Part shown: in pieces, positions 8,512-15,294 of the stretch
How the letters are laid out: each line of letters opens with the position of its first letter
Numbering within the stretch: the first letter of the stretch is position 1
Origin: JAZQQB01 sp045628865
GTDB lineage: Bacteria > Bacillota > Clostridia > Lachnospirales > Lachnospiraceae
Reading direction: 5' to 3'
Assembly (NCBI GenBank): GCA_045628865.1
Contig: JAZQQB010000042.1
Span: 1 to 22,538 of the forward strand
DNA: 22,538 bases
Made by a program: the position numbers and the translations under genes
The notes under the pieces: generated by a model
What the model was told of the DNA's origin: nothing
Database searches by the model: none
Seen by the model: the letters and a program-made list of their open reading frames with translations, nothing else

Positions 8512-9408
8512 TCACACTCTTAAATGTTTCCTTACAGTTGTAAAACTTCCCAAGAAACCAATTCCAACGCCTAACAGAATCGATACTGGAATCAACTCAT
8601 CAAAAATTACATCAATTGGTAAAAATGATAACAGGTTGGAAATATTAGGGAACTTTCCAATAATATATCCTGTTACATTGTTATATACTGCAAAAATAAT
8701 GCCCAATGGAATCAAGGAACCAACTGCTCCAATGAGAATTCCTTCAATCACAAACGGTGCCCTGACGAAATAATCGGTGGCTCCTATGTATTTCATGATC
8801 ATGATTTCTTCTTTTCTAACAGAAATACCAATCATAACCGTATTACTAATCAAAAATAGAGATACTGCAAAAAGAATTGCAATGATACCAATGGTGATAT
8901 AACCAATCAGGCTATTTAAACCGGTTAATGTATTGGCTGCCACCTCAGATTTATTAACCTTTCGGATTCCTTCCATGGATTCTAAGTACATTACCAATGA
9001 TTCCTGTTTGGAAACATCTCGTAAATAGATTTCATAGTTTGCAGAATCCTTTAATGGATTCTCAGGGAAACCGTCTGCATATTCTTTCAAATAGTCATCC
9101 TTAAAGGATTCCCATGCTTCATCTGCGCTTACATATCGGATGCTTAGAACTTCCGTTCTTCTCTGAATCTTGTCACCGATTTCTGCAATCTGCTCCTCGG
9201 TTAATCCCTCATCAAAAAATACGGTAACAGAAACACCCTCTTCAGCTGATTTTACCACATGCTGGAAGTTCATAAGGATTGCATAAAACAAACCAAATAA
9301 AAACAAACATGCCGCAATCGTAGCGATACTTGCTAGAGAGTACCACTTATTTCGGAAAATATTCTTAATACCTTGTCCAAGTGTGTAAAAAAATGTACTA
9401 GGCCTCAT
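8512..9408 (-). CDS. ftsX: Cell division protein FtsX
   Basis: FtsX is the membrane half of the FtsEX complex, an ABC-type device that passes ATP-driven movement to extracellular murein hydrolases. The 298 residues equal the Bacillus size. There are four membrane segments (about 25-46, 166-189, 220-243, 272-291). A large extracellular loop (about 50-165) lies between the first two, and the cytoplasmic coupling region with VRKEEIMIMKYIGAT is at about 198-211. I chose the ATG at 9406-9408, preceded by GGAGG at 8-base spacing; a start 9 codons earlier would sit deeper in ftsE without a better site. It overlaps the end of ftsE by 11 bases, so the two are translationally coupled. Confidence 0.96.
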   Translation of the reverse strand: MRPSTFFYTLGQGIKNIFRNKWYSLASIATIAACLFLFGLFYAILMNFQHVVKSAEEGVSVTVFFDEGLTEEQIAEIGDKIQRRTEVLSIRYVSADEAWESFKDDYLKEYADGFPENPLKDSANYEIYLRDVSKQESLVMYLESMEGIRKVNKSEVAANTLTGLNSLIGYITIGIIAILFAVSLFLISNTVMIGISVRKEEIMIMKYIGATDYFVRAPFVIEGILIGAVGSLIPLGIIFAVYNNVTGYIIGKFPNISNLLSFLPIDVIFDELIPVSILLGVGIGFLGSFTTVRKHLRV

Positions 9409-10132
9409 CGATATATCCTCCTTCCATTTCATCACTTACAATAGTACCCTTTTTTAAAGTGATTACTCGTTTTTTCATGGCATTTACAATTTCTCTATTA
9501 TGGGTTACAACGATAACGGTTGTTCCATCTGCGTTAATATCCTCTAATAGCTTCATAATTTCCCACGAATTCTTAGGATCCAGATTACCGGTAGGCTCAT
9601 CTGCCAGCAAAATTGGTGGATGATTAACCAAAGCTCTGGCAATAGCAACTCTTTGCTGCTCACCACCTGATAACTGTCTCGGTTTTGCCTTATATTTACC
9701 AGCAAGACCTACAGTTGCCAACATCTCTGGTACATTCTTTTTCATTTGTTTGATTGGAGTCTGAATAATTCTTTGTGCAAATGCAACGTTCTCGTATACA
9801 TTTCTGTCCTTTAATAGTCTGAACTCCTGAAATACGACACCTATATTTCGACGAAATTTAGGTATTTTTCCTTTTTTTAATTTACCAACATTATAACCAT
9901 TTACTATAATAGTACCTGATGTTGGAACTAATTCTCTTAACAAAAGCTTGATAAATGTGGATTTACCAGAACCACTATCACCAACGATGAATACAAATTC
10001 ACCTTTTTTAATGGTAATCGAAATATCGTCTAGCGCGGGAGCACCTGTTGAATATGTCTTACTAACACTGTCTAATACAATTAGATCATCCTTAGCGACT
10101 TCAATTTCTCTCTTCTTCTTCTTCTCGCCCAT
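9398..10132 (-). CDS. ftsE: Cell division ATP-binding protein FtsE
   Basis: FtsE is the ATPase partner of FtsX. With the ATG at 10130-10132 the protein has 244 residues, close to the usual 228. It carries Walker A GDSGSGKST at 51-59, the FtsE-typical FQEFRLLKDRNVYENVAFA after the Q-loop, signature LSGGEQQ at 154-160, Walker B ILLADEP at 174-180 and the H-loop His at 211. The start is uncertain. The same frame is open back to a TTG at 10183 (261 residues) with another ATG at 10165, and the chosen ATG has GAGGGG very close to it. The extra N-terminus would be a Lys/Arg-rich tail. It lies 75 bases after the regulator gene with no clear promoter between. Confidence 0.93.
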   Translation of the reverse strand: MGEKKKKREIEVAKDDLIVLDSVSKTYSTGAPALDDISITIKKGEFVFIVGDSGSGKSTFIKLLLRELVPTSGTIIVNGYNVGKLKKGKIPKFRRNIGVVFQEFRLLKDRNVYENVAFAQRIIQTPIKQMKKNVPEMLATVGLAGKYKAKPRQLSGGEQQRVAIARALVNHPPILLADEPTGNLDPKNSWEIMKLLEDINADGTTVIVVTHNREIVNAMKKRVITLKKGTIVSDEMEGGYIDEA

Positions 10133-10207
10133 GTCCCCTCTTATACTTCCTTTCCTCGATTGCATCCTCTTTTCTTTCCCCAATAAGATCAGATCAGCTT
10201 CTACGAA

Positions 10208-11296
10208 TTAGTATTCAAATGATTCCATGTATTTCATATACTTAACTACCATTAACGCAATCTTAAATGTGATTGCATCTTCAAATACACGTAAATCAAG
10301 TCCTGTACTTTTCTGGAGCTTATCAAGACGATACACAAGTGTATTTCTATGAATAAACAACTGTCTTGATGTTTCAGATACGTTTAAGCTATTCTCGAAA
10401 AACTTATTGATGGTTGTCAATGTTTCTTCATCAAAATCATCCGGGCTCTTGCCATCGAAGATTTCTTTAATAAACATCTTACAAAGTGGAATAGGCAACT
10501 GATAGATCAAACGACCAATACCCAATTCACTGTATGCAATAATATTACGATCATCGAAGAATATTTTTCCGACATCTAATGCCATTTTCGCTTCTTTATA
10601 GGAACGGCTGACTTCCTTGATTTCACCTACGATCGTTCCATAGGCAAGTCTCGCATTGGAAATGTTCTCTTTTTCCAATAAACTTAAAATCTGTGCTGCA
10701 GACTTATCAATTTCTTTATTGGTATCGTATTCTGTTAATTCCTTGATTACAATTACATTGCTTTCATCAACTGCAGTCACGAAATCCTTTGTGTTATTAC
10801 CAAAACCCGCACGTACGATTTCAAGTGCATTGCCATCCTTCATGTTATCCGCTTCGATGATCATGATAACACGGCGAACATCTGTCTGAATATGTAACTT
10901 TTTAGAACGACTGTAAATATCTACCAAAAGCAAATTATCTAACAGAAGGTTCTTTACAAAGTTATCCTTATCAAATCTTTCCTTATATGCAACCAAAAGA
11001 TTCTGGATTTGGAAAGCAACCATCTTTCCAACCATGTAAACATCCTCACCAATACCACCAGCTACAAGAATGTATTCCAGCTGCTGATCATCAAAAATCT
11101 TGAAATACTGATACCCCTGAATCTCCTGTGAATCAGCTGGTGATTTTGCAAATTCAACAGCAATACCCTCACAGCTCACCATATTATTTGACGTTGTTGC
11201 TGCTACCTTTCCATCTGCATCAAACACACATAATTCCACACGGGAGATTGACTTTAATCCTTCGATTGTGTTCTGTAAAATCTGATTTGAAATCAT
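10208..11296 (-). CDS. CdaR/PucR-type transcriptional regulator
   Basis: Predicted DNA-binding regulator of the CdaR/PucR family. The 362 residues show an N-terminal sensor-like region (about 1-105), a central CdaR GGDEF-like region (about 135-260), and a C-terminal PucR-type helix-turn-helix at about 305-328 (NVSETSRQLFIHRNTLVYRL), which is the clearest family mark. There is no membrane segment or phospho-acceptor domain. The start at 11294-11296 has AAGGAG 11 bases upstream. Family members often sense sugar diacids or other small molecules; the ligand here is unknown. It heads the ftsE-ftsX-M23-S41 cluster, which suggests it could control that cluster, but this is inferred from position only. 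An inverted repeat in its own promoter could mean autoregulation. Confidence 0.88.
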   Translation of the reverse strand: MISNQILQNTIEGLKSISRVELCVFDADGKVAATTSNNMVSCEGIAVEFAKSPADSQEIQGYQYFKIFDDQQLEYILVAGGIGEDVYMVGKMVAFQIQNLLVAYKERFDKDNFVKNLLLDNLLLVDIYSRSKKLHIQTDVRRVIMIIEADNMKDGNALEIVRAGFGNNTKDFVTAVDESNVIVIKELTEYDTNKEIDKSAAQILSLLEKENISNARLAYGTIVGEIKEVSRSYKEAKMALDVGKIFFDDRNIIAYSELGIGRLIYQLPIPLCKMFIKEIFDGKSPDDFDEETLTTINKFFENSLNVSETSRQLFIHRNTLVYRLDKLQKSTGLDLRVFEDAITFKIALMVVKYMKYMESFEY

Positions 11297-11394
11297 ACCA
11301 ATCTTTACTCCTTTTCTTGGCCCTCAAAGTAGGAGGTCTCTCTTAGCAGTTTACAAAAATAGTTCCTTATTTTTATCTATTTTTACCTCAGTGT

Positions 11395-11423
11395 ACTGTA
11401 CATTTTTCCATGTACATTTTCAA
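11395..11423 (-). promoter_or_regulatory. Promoter of the CdaR-like regulator and the ftsEX cluster
   Basis: On the minus strand TTGAAA (11418-11423), exactly 17 bases, then TACAGT (11395-11400). Predicted transcription start near 11388 leaves a leader of about 90 bases. Confidence 0.55.
11397..11416. promoter_or_regulatory. Operator-like inverted repeat inside the regulator promoter
   Basis: TGTACAT (11397-11403) and ATGTACA (11410-11416) are perfect inverted arms separated by 6 bases. The repeat fills the spacer between the -35 and -10 boxes and touches the -10, as expected for a repressor site. A 13-base centre-to-centre spacing is slightly more than one helical turn. Confidence 0.5.
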
Positions 11424-11585
11424 CAAAACAGCGGGGAGGCATTTCACCTTTTCCAGCCATTCTAATACTATTTTAAACTATTTCTACAAATAAATCTATA
11501 GGAAATGTTTAGAATTTATGCACTTTTAAACTTTCCTGTCTTTTTTTTACCCTTTTTTTGTTATGAATTCTTCACAAACGCAAGA
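11424..11585. other. AT-rich intergenic stretch without a gene
   Basis: The gap from 11297 to 11620 exceeds 300 bases. Apart from the promoter and inverted repeat at 11395-11423 and the terminator at 11586-11613, I see only AT-rich sequence with poly-T runs near 11539-11561. I find no open reading frame or RNA gene that I can support. Confidence 0.5.
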
Positions 11586-11613
11586 ATAGATGGCAGTTAA
11601 TACTACCATCTAT
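11586..11613 (-). terminator. Probable terminator after the WecG-like gene
   Basis: ATAGATGG (11586-11593) pairs with CCATCTAT (11606-11613), and a further AGT/ACT pairing continues inside after one mismatch. On the minus strand a loose T-rich tract (TCTTGCGTTTG) follows. It starts 8 bases past the stop codon. The weak T-tract lowers confidence. Confidence 0.6.
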
Positions 11614-11620
11614 CGCACAA

Positions 11621-12298
11621 TTATGATTCTTCTTTATTCTTTTTCTTTCTAAAATCAAAATAAAATATCATTCGATAGAAAGCTCTCACAATTCCACTTA
11701 ATTTCGAATTCTTGATATTTTTTCCTGCTGGTGCATCCAGCAAACCAATCCAGATATCGGCATTCAAAAACTTCCTCGCCTCCATCATCATACCTGCTTG
11801 AAGGCCATAATCAATTCTTGATATGATCACGCTTGGTGCAATATCGTTTAGTTTGTTCCAGAGATTTTCTGGATCTTCACCATGCTCGCTCATCACATGC
11901 TCTGTGATAATATTCAGGCCCGCCTGATAATCCGTCACTTCCTTACGTAACGTTTCCATATGCTCTGGTGTATCCGACAAAAGAACCACACTTCTATGCA
12001 TTCTCACAATTTTCTTTAAAAATTCACGTAAGTAAATATCCTTCTCAATCTCTTCAATTCGATGATCTGGTGCGTCTGTAGCATTCTTAAGCACCGACGC
12101 ATCCCCAAATATAGTCAAATCTGTATCTTCAATCCAAGCCTTATGTTCCTCATTTGATCCCGCATTTACCAAAAGTTTCGAAGAAAGATACACTACCGTA
12201 TTGAGCGCTCCGTTTCTAAGATACCCATCTGAATATTTCAAAGATTCCCTCAATGAACATTCCTTAATCTTAACTCCTAATACATCAATTTCTTTCAT
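11621..12298 (-). CDS. Divergent WecG/TagA/CpsF-family (GT26) glycosyltransferase-like protein
   Basis: The 225 residues follow the layout of the WecG/TagA/CpsF family, whose members transfer ManNAc-type sugars to lipid-linked precursors of wall or surface polymers. Matching parts: DVLGVKI at 5-11; a Thr/Asn-type site now reading YLSSKLLVNA; an Asp at 66 in FGDASVL where the family has PDG; VVLLSDTPEHMETL for the nucleotide-fold strand; and Gln167 in YGLQAG where the family has GAPKQE. The C-terminus (DAPAG then a basic tail, about 189-225) corresponds to the membrane-binding part. The conserved PDG and GAPKQE motifs are clearly altered, so activity or specificity may differ, or the protein may be inactive. 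It stands alone with no wall-polymer genes nearby and only a weak ribosome binding site (AGGATTGG). Confidence 0.65.
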   Translation of the reverse strand: MKEIDVLGVKIKECSLRESLKYSDGYLRNGALNTVVYLSSKLLVNAGSNEEHKAWIEDTDLTIFGDASVLKNATDAPDHRIEEIEKDIYLREFLKKIVRMHRSVVLLSDTPEHMETLRKEVTDYQAGLNIITEHVMSEHGEDPENLWNKLNDIAPSVIISRIDYGLQAGMMMEARKFLNADIWIGLLDAPAGKNIKNSKLSGIVRAFYRMIFYFDFRKKKNKEES

Positions 12299-12428
12299 AA
12301 TCCAATCCTATGCTTTCCTGCCTTTGACAAAGTATTGAATTCCTATACTGATCCACAACAATCTTGTCCCCACACAATTCAATAAAAATATTCTACAATT
12401 TCATTGTATCACATTAAATTTTGTTTAT

Positions 12429-13346
12429 CTACATTACTTCCCAAATCATATAACCAATATTTAATATAAATCCCAACACCAATGGAACCGTGACAATTTT
12501 TTTGAAAGATGCGCCTTGATTCTTAAGCAAAGATTTCAAAGCATCCTCTCTTCCTTGTCTTTTGGCAATAAACTGAAGCAGACAAATAGCAAGAGGAACT
12601 GTAACCAGCGATACCAATAAAAGTCTGCCACAATTTACAGCGATGTCCCTCTTTGTGAACTCCTCCACCTGCTGCGATACTATTTCACGAAGTTCATCAT
12701 TCTCCATGGATTTCTCCACTGCAAACAATGAAATAACATTGGTTCCATTTACAAGCAAATGAATGAACATACCTGCAAAAATACTACCTGTTGCCTCATT
12801 GGCAAGACAGATAAATAAACCGATCAAAAAGGCATATGGTGCCTGATTAAAATTCAAATGAAACAAACCAAACATCAAGGACGACGCAACAATACCCATC
12901 AGACCAAGATTGTCCCTGCGGTATCCACCATAAATACCGCCTCTAAAGGCTAATTCCTCACAAACCGGTGGGAGAATGGCAACCAAAAAGAAAACTGTTG
13001 CAAATCCCATGCTTGTCATACTTCCAACACTTTCTACCACTACATTTTTCACAAATAGCTGTGAGAAAAGATTAGCACATGCAACAAGTGGATACATCAG
13101 CATTGTAAATAAAATCAAAAGCAAATAATTGGTAAAACGAATTCTGTGAAAGTTAAAAGATTCAAATGGCTTCTCGTTACAAAATACTACTATTAAAGTT
13201 GGTACCAAGATCAACAACTCTGGCAACATGCTTCTTACAATCCCTGGTATAATAAAATAGTAACCTGTATATACCAGCGCATTAATTGTTATGAGATATA
13301 ACCCTAATATTCCCAAATACATCCAACTAGATTTTTTACTGTTCAT
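12429..13346 (-). CDS. CPBP-family intramembrane metalloprotease
   Basis: Membrane protein of the CPBP (CAAX protease and bacteriocin-processing, also called Abi) family. The 305 residues have about eight hydrophobic segments and the family motifs: EE at 130-131 with Arg135 (CEELAFRG), FxxxH at 159-163 (FGLFH), and His196 with Asn200 (HLLVN). All putative metal-binding and catalytic residues are present. Family members cleave peptides within the membrane or act in bacteriocin self-immunity; no target can be named here. It begins 20 bases after cvfB, with GGAG upstream, so the two are probably co-transcribed. The 130 bases downstream, before the WecG-like gene, hold only AT-rich sequence with a weak TACAAT-GAA-ATTGTA hairpin near 12390-12405. 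Confidence 0.9.
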   Translation of the reverse strand: MNSKKSSWMYLGILGLYLITINALVYTGYYFIIPGIVRSMLPELLILVPTLIVVFCNEKPFESFNFHRIRFTNYLLLILFTMLMYPLVACANLFSQLFVKNVVVESVGSMTSMGFATVFFLVAILPPVCEELAFRGGIYGGYRRDNLGLMGIVASSLMFGLFHLNFNQAPYAFLIGLFICLANEATGSIFAGMFIHLLVNGTNVISLFAVEKSMENDELREIVSQQVEEFTKRDIAVNCGRLLLVSLVTVPLAICLLQFIAKRQGREDALKSLLKNQGASFKKIVTVPLVLGFILNIGYMIWEVM

Positions 13347-13366
13347 ATAATCTTTACTCCATTCTA

Positions 13367-14209
13367 CTATTTCAAACGAATACTCTTCTCTGTAATCTCA
13401 ATCTTGCCTTCCTTTAACAAGTGGCCAACCGCTCTTTTGAATTCATTTTTACTCATCTGCATTTCTCTGCGAATGGTATCCGGATTCGCCTTGTCATTGA
13501 ATGGAAGTACTCCATCAAAGCTTTCAATGGTCTTTAACACCTTTTCAGAATCTGAAAAAATCTGTTGATAAGCCTTCTCACGAATACTCAAATCCAACTT
13601 ACCATCGTTCTTCACTGCTATAACTCTTGCAGTTACTGTTTCTCCAACATGGATATTTCCATAAAGCTCTTTTTTGGAAATCAATGCTGAATAACAATTA
13701 TCTACTGCAACAAAAGCTCCAAAATTATCACTGATTTCATATACCACACCAGTCACCTTATCATCCTTTTGATATGGACTATTGGTCTTTAAATAGTGAT
13801 AGATCTTCATGGTTGCTGCAAGTCTTTTAGATTTATCTATATATAACGCAACTGGGTAAGCGTCTCCAGGATGTACCTTTAAGGTCTGCTCCTTAAATGG
13901 CAAAAACAAATCCTTCTCAAGACCCCAATCCAAAAACGCTCCAATCTTACCAACCTGAGATACGGTTAATGTAGCGATTTCTCCCAAAGTTACTTTCGGA
14001 GTTGCAGTCGTAGAAATCATTCTATCCTGAGAATCCTTATAAACAAAAACCTCAATAGCATCGCCCTTTTTGGTTCCTTCTGGCACTTGCTTGCCTGGCA
14101 AAAGAACTCTTTCATCCTTATCCGTGGCATTGTCATATTCGGCAAGATATACACCGAAATCTACTTCCTTTACTACATATAATTTCTGTTTTTCTCCTAA
14201 TTGGATCAT
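13367..14209 (-). CDS. cvfB: S1-domain RNA-binding protein CvfB
   Basis: The 280 residues show S1-type OB folds followed by a C-terminal winged helix, the CvfB (YitL) layout. Visible blocks are GVYLAEYDN in the first repeat, VGKIGAFLDWGLEKDLFLPF at about 86-105 in the second, and the S1-like DNFGAFVAVDNCYSALI with DGKLDLSIR in the third. The winged helix (about 235-280) includes RREMQMSKNEFKRAVGHLLKEGKIEI. CvfB affects virulence gene expression in Staphylococcus and binds RNA; its role in clostridia is less clear. The ATG has GGAGG 11 bases upstream, a rather long spacing. A candidate promoter overlaps the end of the thioesterase gene. Confidence 0.93.
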   Translation of the reverse strand: MIQLGEKQKLYVVKEVDFGVYLAEYDNATDKDERVLLPGKQVPEGTKKGDAIEVFVYKDSQDRMISTTATPKVTLGEIATLTVSQVGKIGAFLDWGLEKDLFLPFKEQTLKVHPGDAYPVALYIDKSKRLAATMKIYHYLKTNSPYQKDDKVTGVVYEISDNFGAFVAVDNCYSALISKKELYGNIHVGETVTARVIAVKNDGKLDLSIREKAYQQIFSDSEKVLKTIESFDGVLPFNDKANPDTIRREMQMSKNEFKRAVGHLLKEGKIEITEKSIRLK

Positions 14210-14244
14210 GTTTGTTCCGTCCTCCTCGTAATCACTGTATCTTA

Positions 14245-14273
14245 AGTATACCTTTTTTATTGTAATTCTACAA
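14245..14273 (-). promoter_or_regulatory. Candidate promoter for cvfB and the CPBP gene
   Basis: On the minus strand TTGTAG (14268-14273), 17 bases, then TATACT (14245-14250). The -10 is strong and the -35 weak. It overlaps the thioesterase stop codon and would give a leader of about 30 bases before cvfB. Confidence 0.45.
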
Positions 14274-14958
14274 CAGCATAAGTCTGTCCTTGTTCGTCTT
14301 CTAATGAGACAACTGTCTTGTTCTCTATATAACCAACCTTTGGAATCATTCGATCACCAAGTCTGGCCTGTTTCTTATACTCTGCCCGCAACTGTCCAAT
14401 TACCAAATCCTTAGGCAAAAACTGCATGGCAATCTTTGTATACTGTCCATTGTTCACATGCATATTGGTATCTAAGTGATAATCCTTTACTTCAATAATG
14501 TCCTTTACTTCCCACTGTTCTGGAAGTTTGATCTTTCGTGGTGCATATTCCATCTCATATTTTTCATCCAAAGCATACCCTAAAAGCATCTCTTTGGTTG
14601 GTTTCACAGGTTTTTCACTTTGTGTATCAATCAAACTCCATACAGAATTAGCATAAGCAAGTCGTTCTCTGTTCTTTGTTTCCATCACGAAATTTCGATA
14701 ACCAAAGCAACCCTTCAAATCATATGGCATAGTCTTAATCACTATCTCTTCACCCATTTTCGGATATCTGTCCACAATGATCTGCCAAGAAAGTAACAGC
14801 CACGCAACATGCTGGTCTTTCATGTAATCGATACCCACATGAACATCCTCTGAATGAAACGTTGCACAATCCTGAAAATAATCCAGTACTCCGAGCAATG
14901 TTAAATTCGCTTCTGCATCTACTTCACTAAATCTGACACGACTATCAAACTGATACAT
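14257..14958 (-). CDS. Acyl-ACP thioesterase
   Basis: Predicted to hydrolyse acyl-acyl carrier protein and release free fatty acid, ending chain elongation in the cytoplasm. The 233 residues form a double hotdog fold. The first half starts with RVRFSEVDAEANLTLLGVLDYFQD. The second carries the family catalytic block DTNMHVNNGQY at 163-173, with Asn165 and His167, near the conserved WSLID at 107-111. The ATG at 14956-14958 follows a purine-rich AGGAGG with 8-base spacing. Upstream there is room only for this site before the tRNA-Gln terminator, so no separate promoter is visible. The physiological role in anaerobic Firmicutes is not well defined. Confidence 0.93.
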   Translation of the reverse strand: MYQFDSRVRFSEVDAEANLTLLGVLDYFQDCATFHSEDVHVGIDYMKDQHVAWLLLSWQIIVDRYPKMGEEIVIKTMPYDLKGCFGYRNFVMETKNRERLAYANSVWSLIDTQSEKPVKPTKEMLLGYALDEKYEMEYAPRKIKLPEQWEVKDIIEVKDYHLDTNMHVNNGQYTKIAMQFLPKDLVIGQLRAEYKKQARLGDRMIPKVGYIENKTVVSLEDEQGQTYAVVELQ

Positions 14959-14985
14959 TCCTCTCCCCTCCTCACTGCAAATAAC

Positions 14986-15014
14986 AAAGGCCTTCGTAAT
15001 TTACGAAGGCCTTT
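14986..15014 (-). terminator. Terminator of tRNA-Gln
   Basis: Arms AAAGGCCTTCGTAA (14986-14999) and TTACGAAGGCCTTT (15001-15014) are perfectly complementary over 14 bp around a single central base. On the minus strand it is followed by GTTATTTG. It begins 3 bases after the tRNA 3' end and ends 27 bases before the thioesterase start codon. Confidence 0.85.
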
Positions 15015-15017
15015 CAG

Positions 15018-15089
15018 CAGGGGTACAAGGATTCGAACCTTGAAATGACGGAGTCAGAGTCCGTTGCCTTACCGTTTGGCGATACCCCT
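15018..15089 (-). tRNA. tRNA-Gln, anticodon CUG
   Basis: The 72-base gene folds into a full cloverleaf. The acceptor stem is AGGGGTA/TACCCCT (5' end at 15089) with discriminator G at 15018. The D arm is GCC/GGC, the anticodon stem ACGGA/TCCGT with loop CTCTGAC giving anticodon CTG, and the T arm CAAGG-TTCGAAT-CCTTG. It reads CAG codons. The 3' CCA is not encoded (CTG follows), so it must be added after transcription. It has its own strong promoter and terminator. Confidence 0.97.
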
Positions 15090-15133
15090 ATATGATTATG
15101 TTTCTATGCTCGTGTTCCTCAGCACATTTATAG

Positions 15134-15162
15134 ATTATACACACATCACCCTACTTTGGCAA
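15134..15162 (-). promoter_or_regulatory. Strong promoter of tRNA-Gln
   Basis: On the minus strand TTGCCA (15157-15162), exactly 17 bases, then perfect TATAAT (15134-15139). Immediately upstream on that strand lie long A and T tracts (about 15166-15203) that look like an UP element. Transcription would start near 15127, about 38 bases before the mature tRNA. Confidence 0.8.
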
Positions 15163-15257
15163 GTACTTTTTTAAAAAAAATTGAAAAAATTTTATTTTTC
15201 TTCAAATCGCCTGTATTATCAAGGGTTTTCATGGTTTACATTTCCGAATTTAAGTTT

Positions 15258-15286
15258 AAAAAGAGCTGTTGCATATGCAACAGCTC
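15258..15286 (-). terminator. Rho-independent terminator of glnN
   Basis: A perfect palindrome at 15263-15286 (arms GAGCTGTTGCAT and ATGCAACAGCTC) is followed on the minus strand by TTTTTAAAC. It begins 8 bases past the glnN stop codon. Confidence 0.9.
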
Positions 15287-15294
15287 CAATACAA

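Noticed and set aside
11297..11345. A hairpin hiding the ribosome binding site of the CdaR-like gene (CTCCT pairing with AGGAG)
   Set aside because: Only about five base pairs across a long loop; too weak to support a regulatory RNA.
12299..12428. A promoter for the WecG-like gene (GGGACA, 17 bases, TATAGG on the minus strand)
   Set aside because: Both boxes match only about four of six positions, so the call is not better than chance in AT-rich DNA.
15018..15089. tRNA-Gln as a possible integration site for a mobile element
   Set aside because: No integrase gene, no repeated tRNA 3' end and no foreign genes are found on either side.
15166..15210. A/T tracts that could suggest a replication origin or insertion edge
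   Set aside because: They sit directly upstream of the strong tRNA-Gln promoter and are better explained as an UP element; no DnaA boxes or repeats are present.
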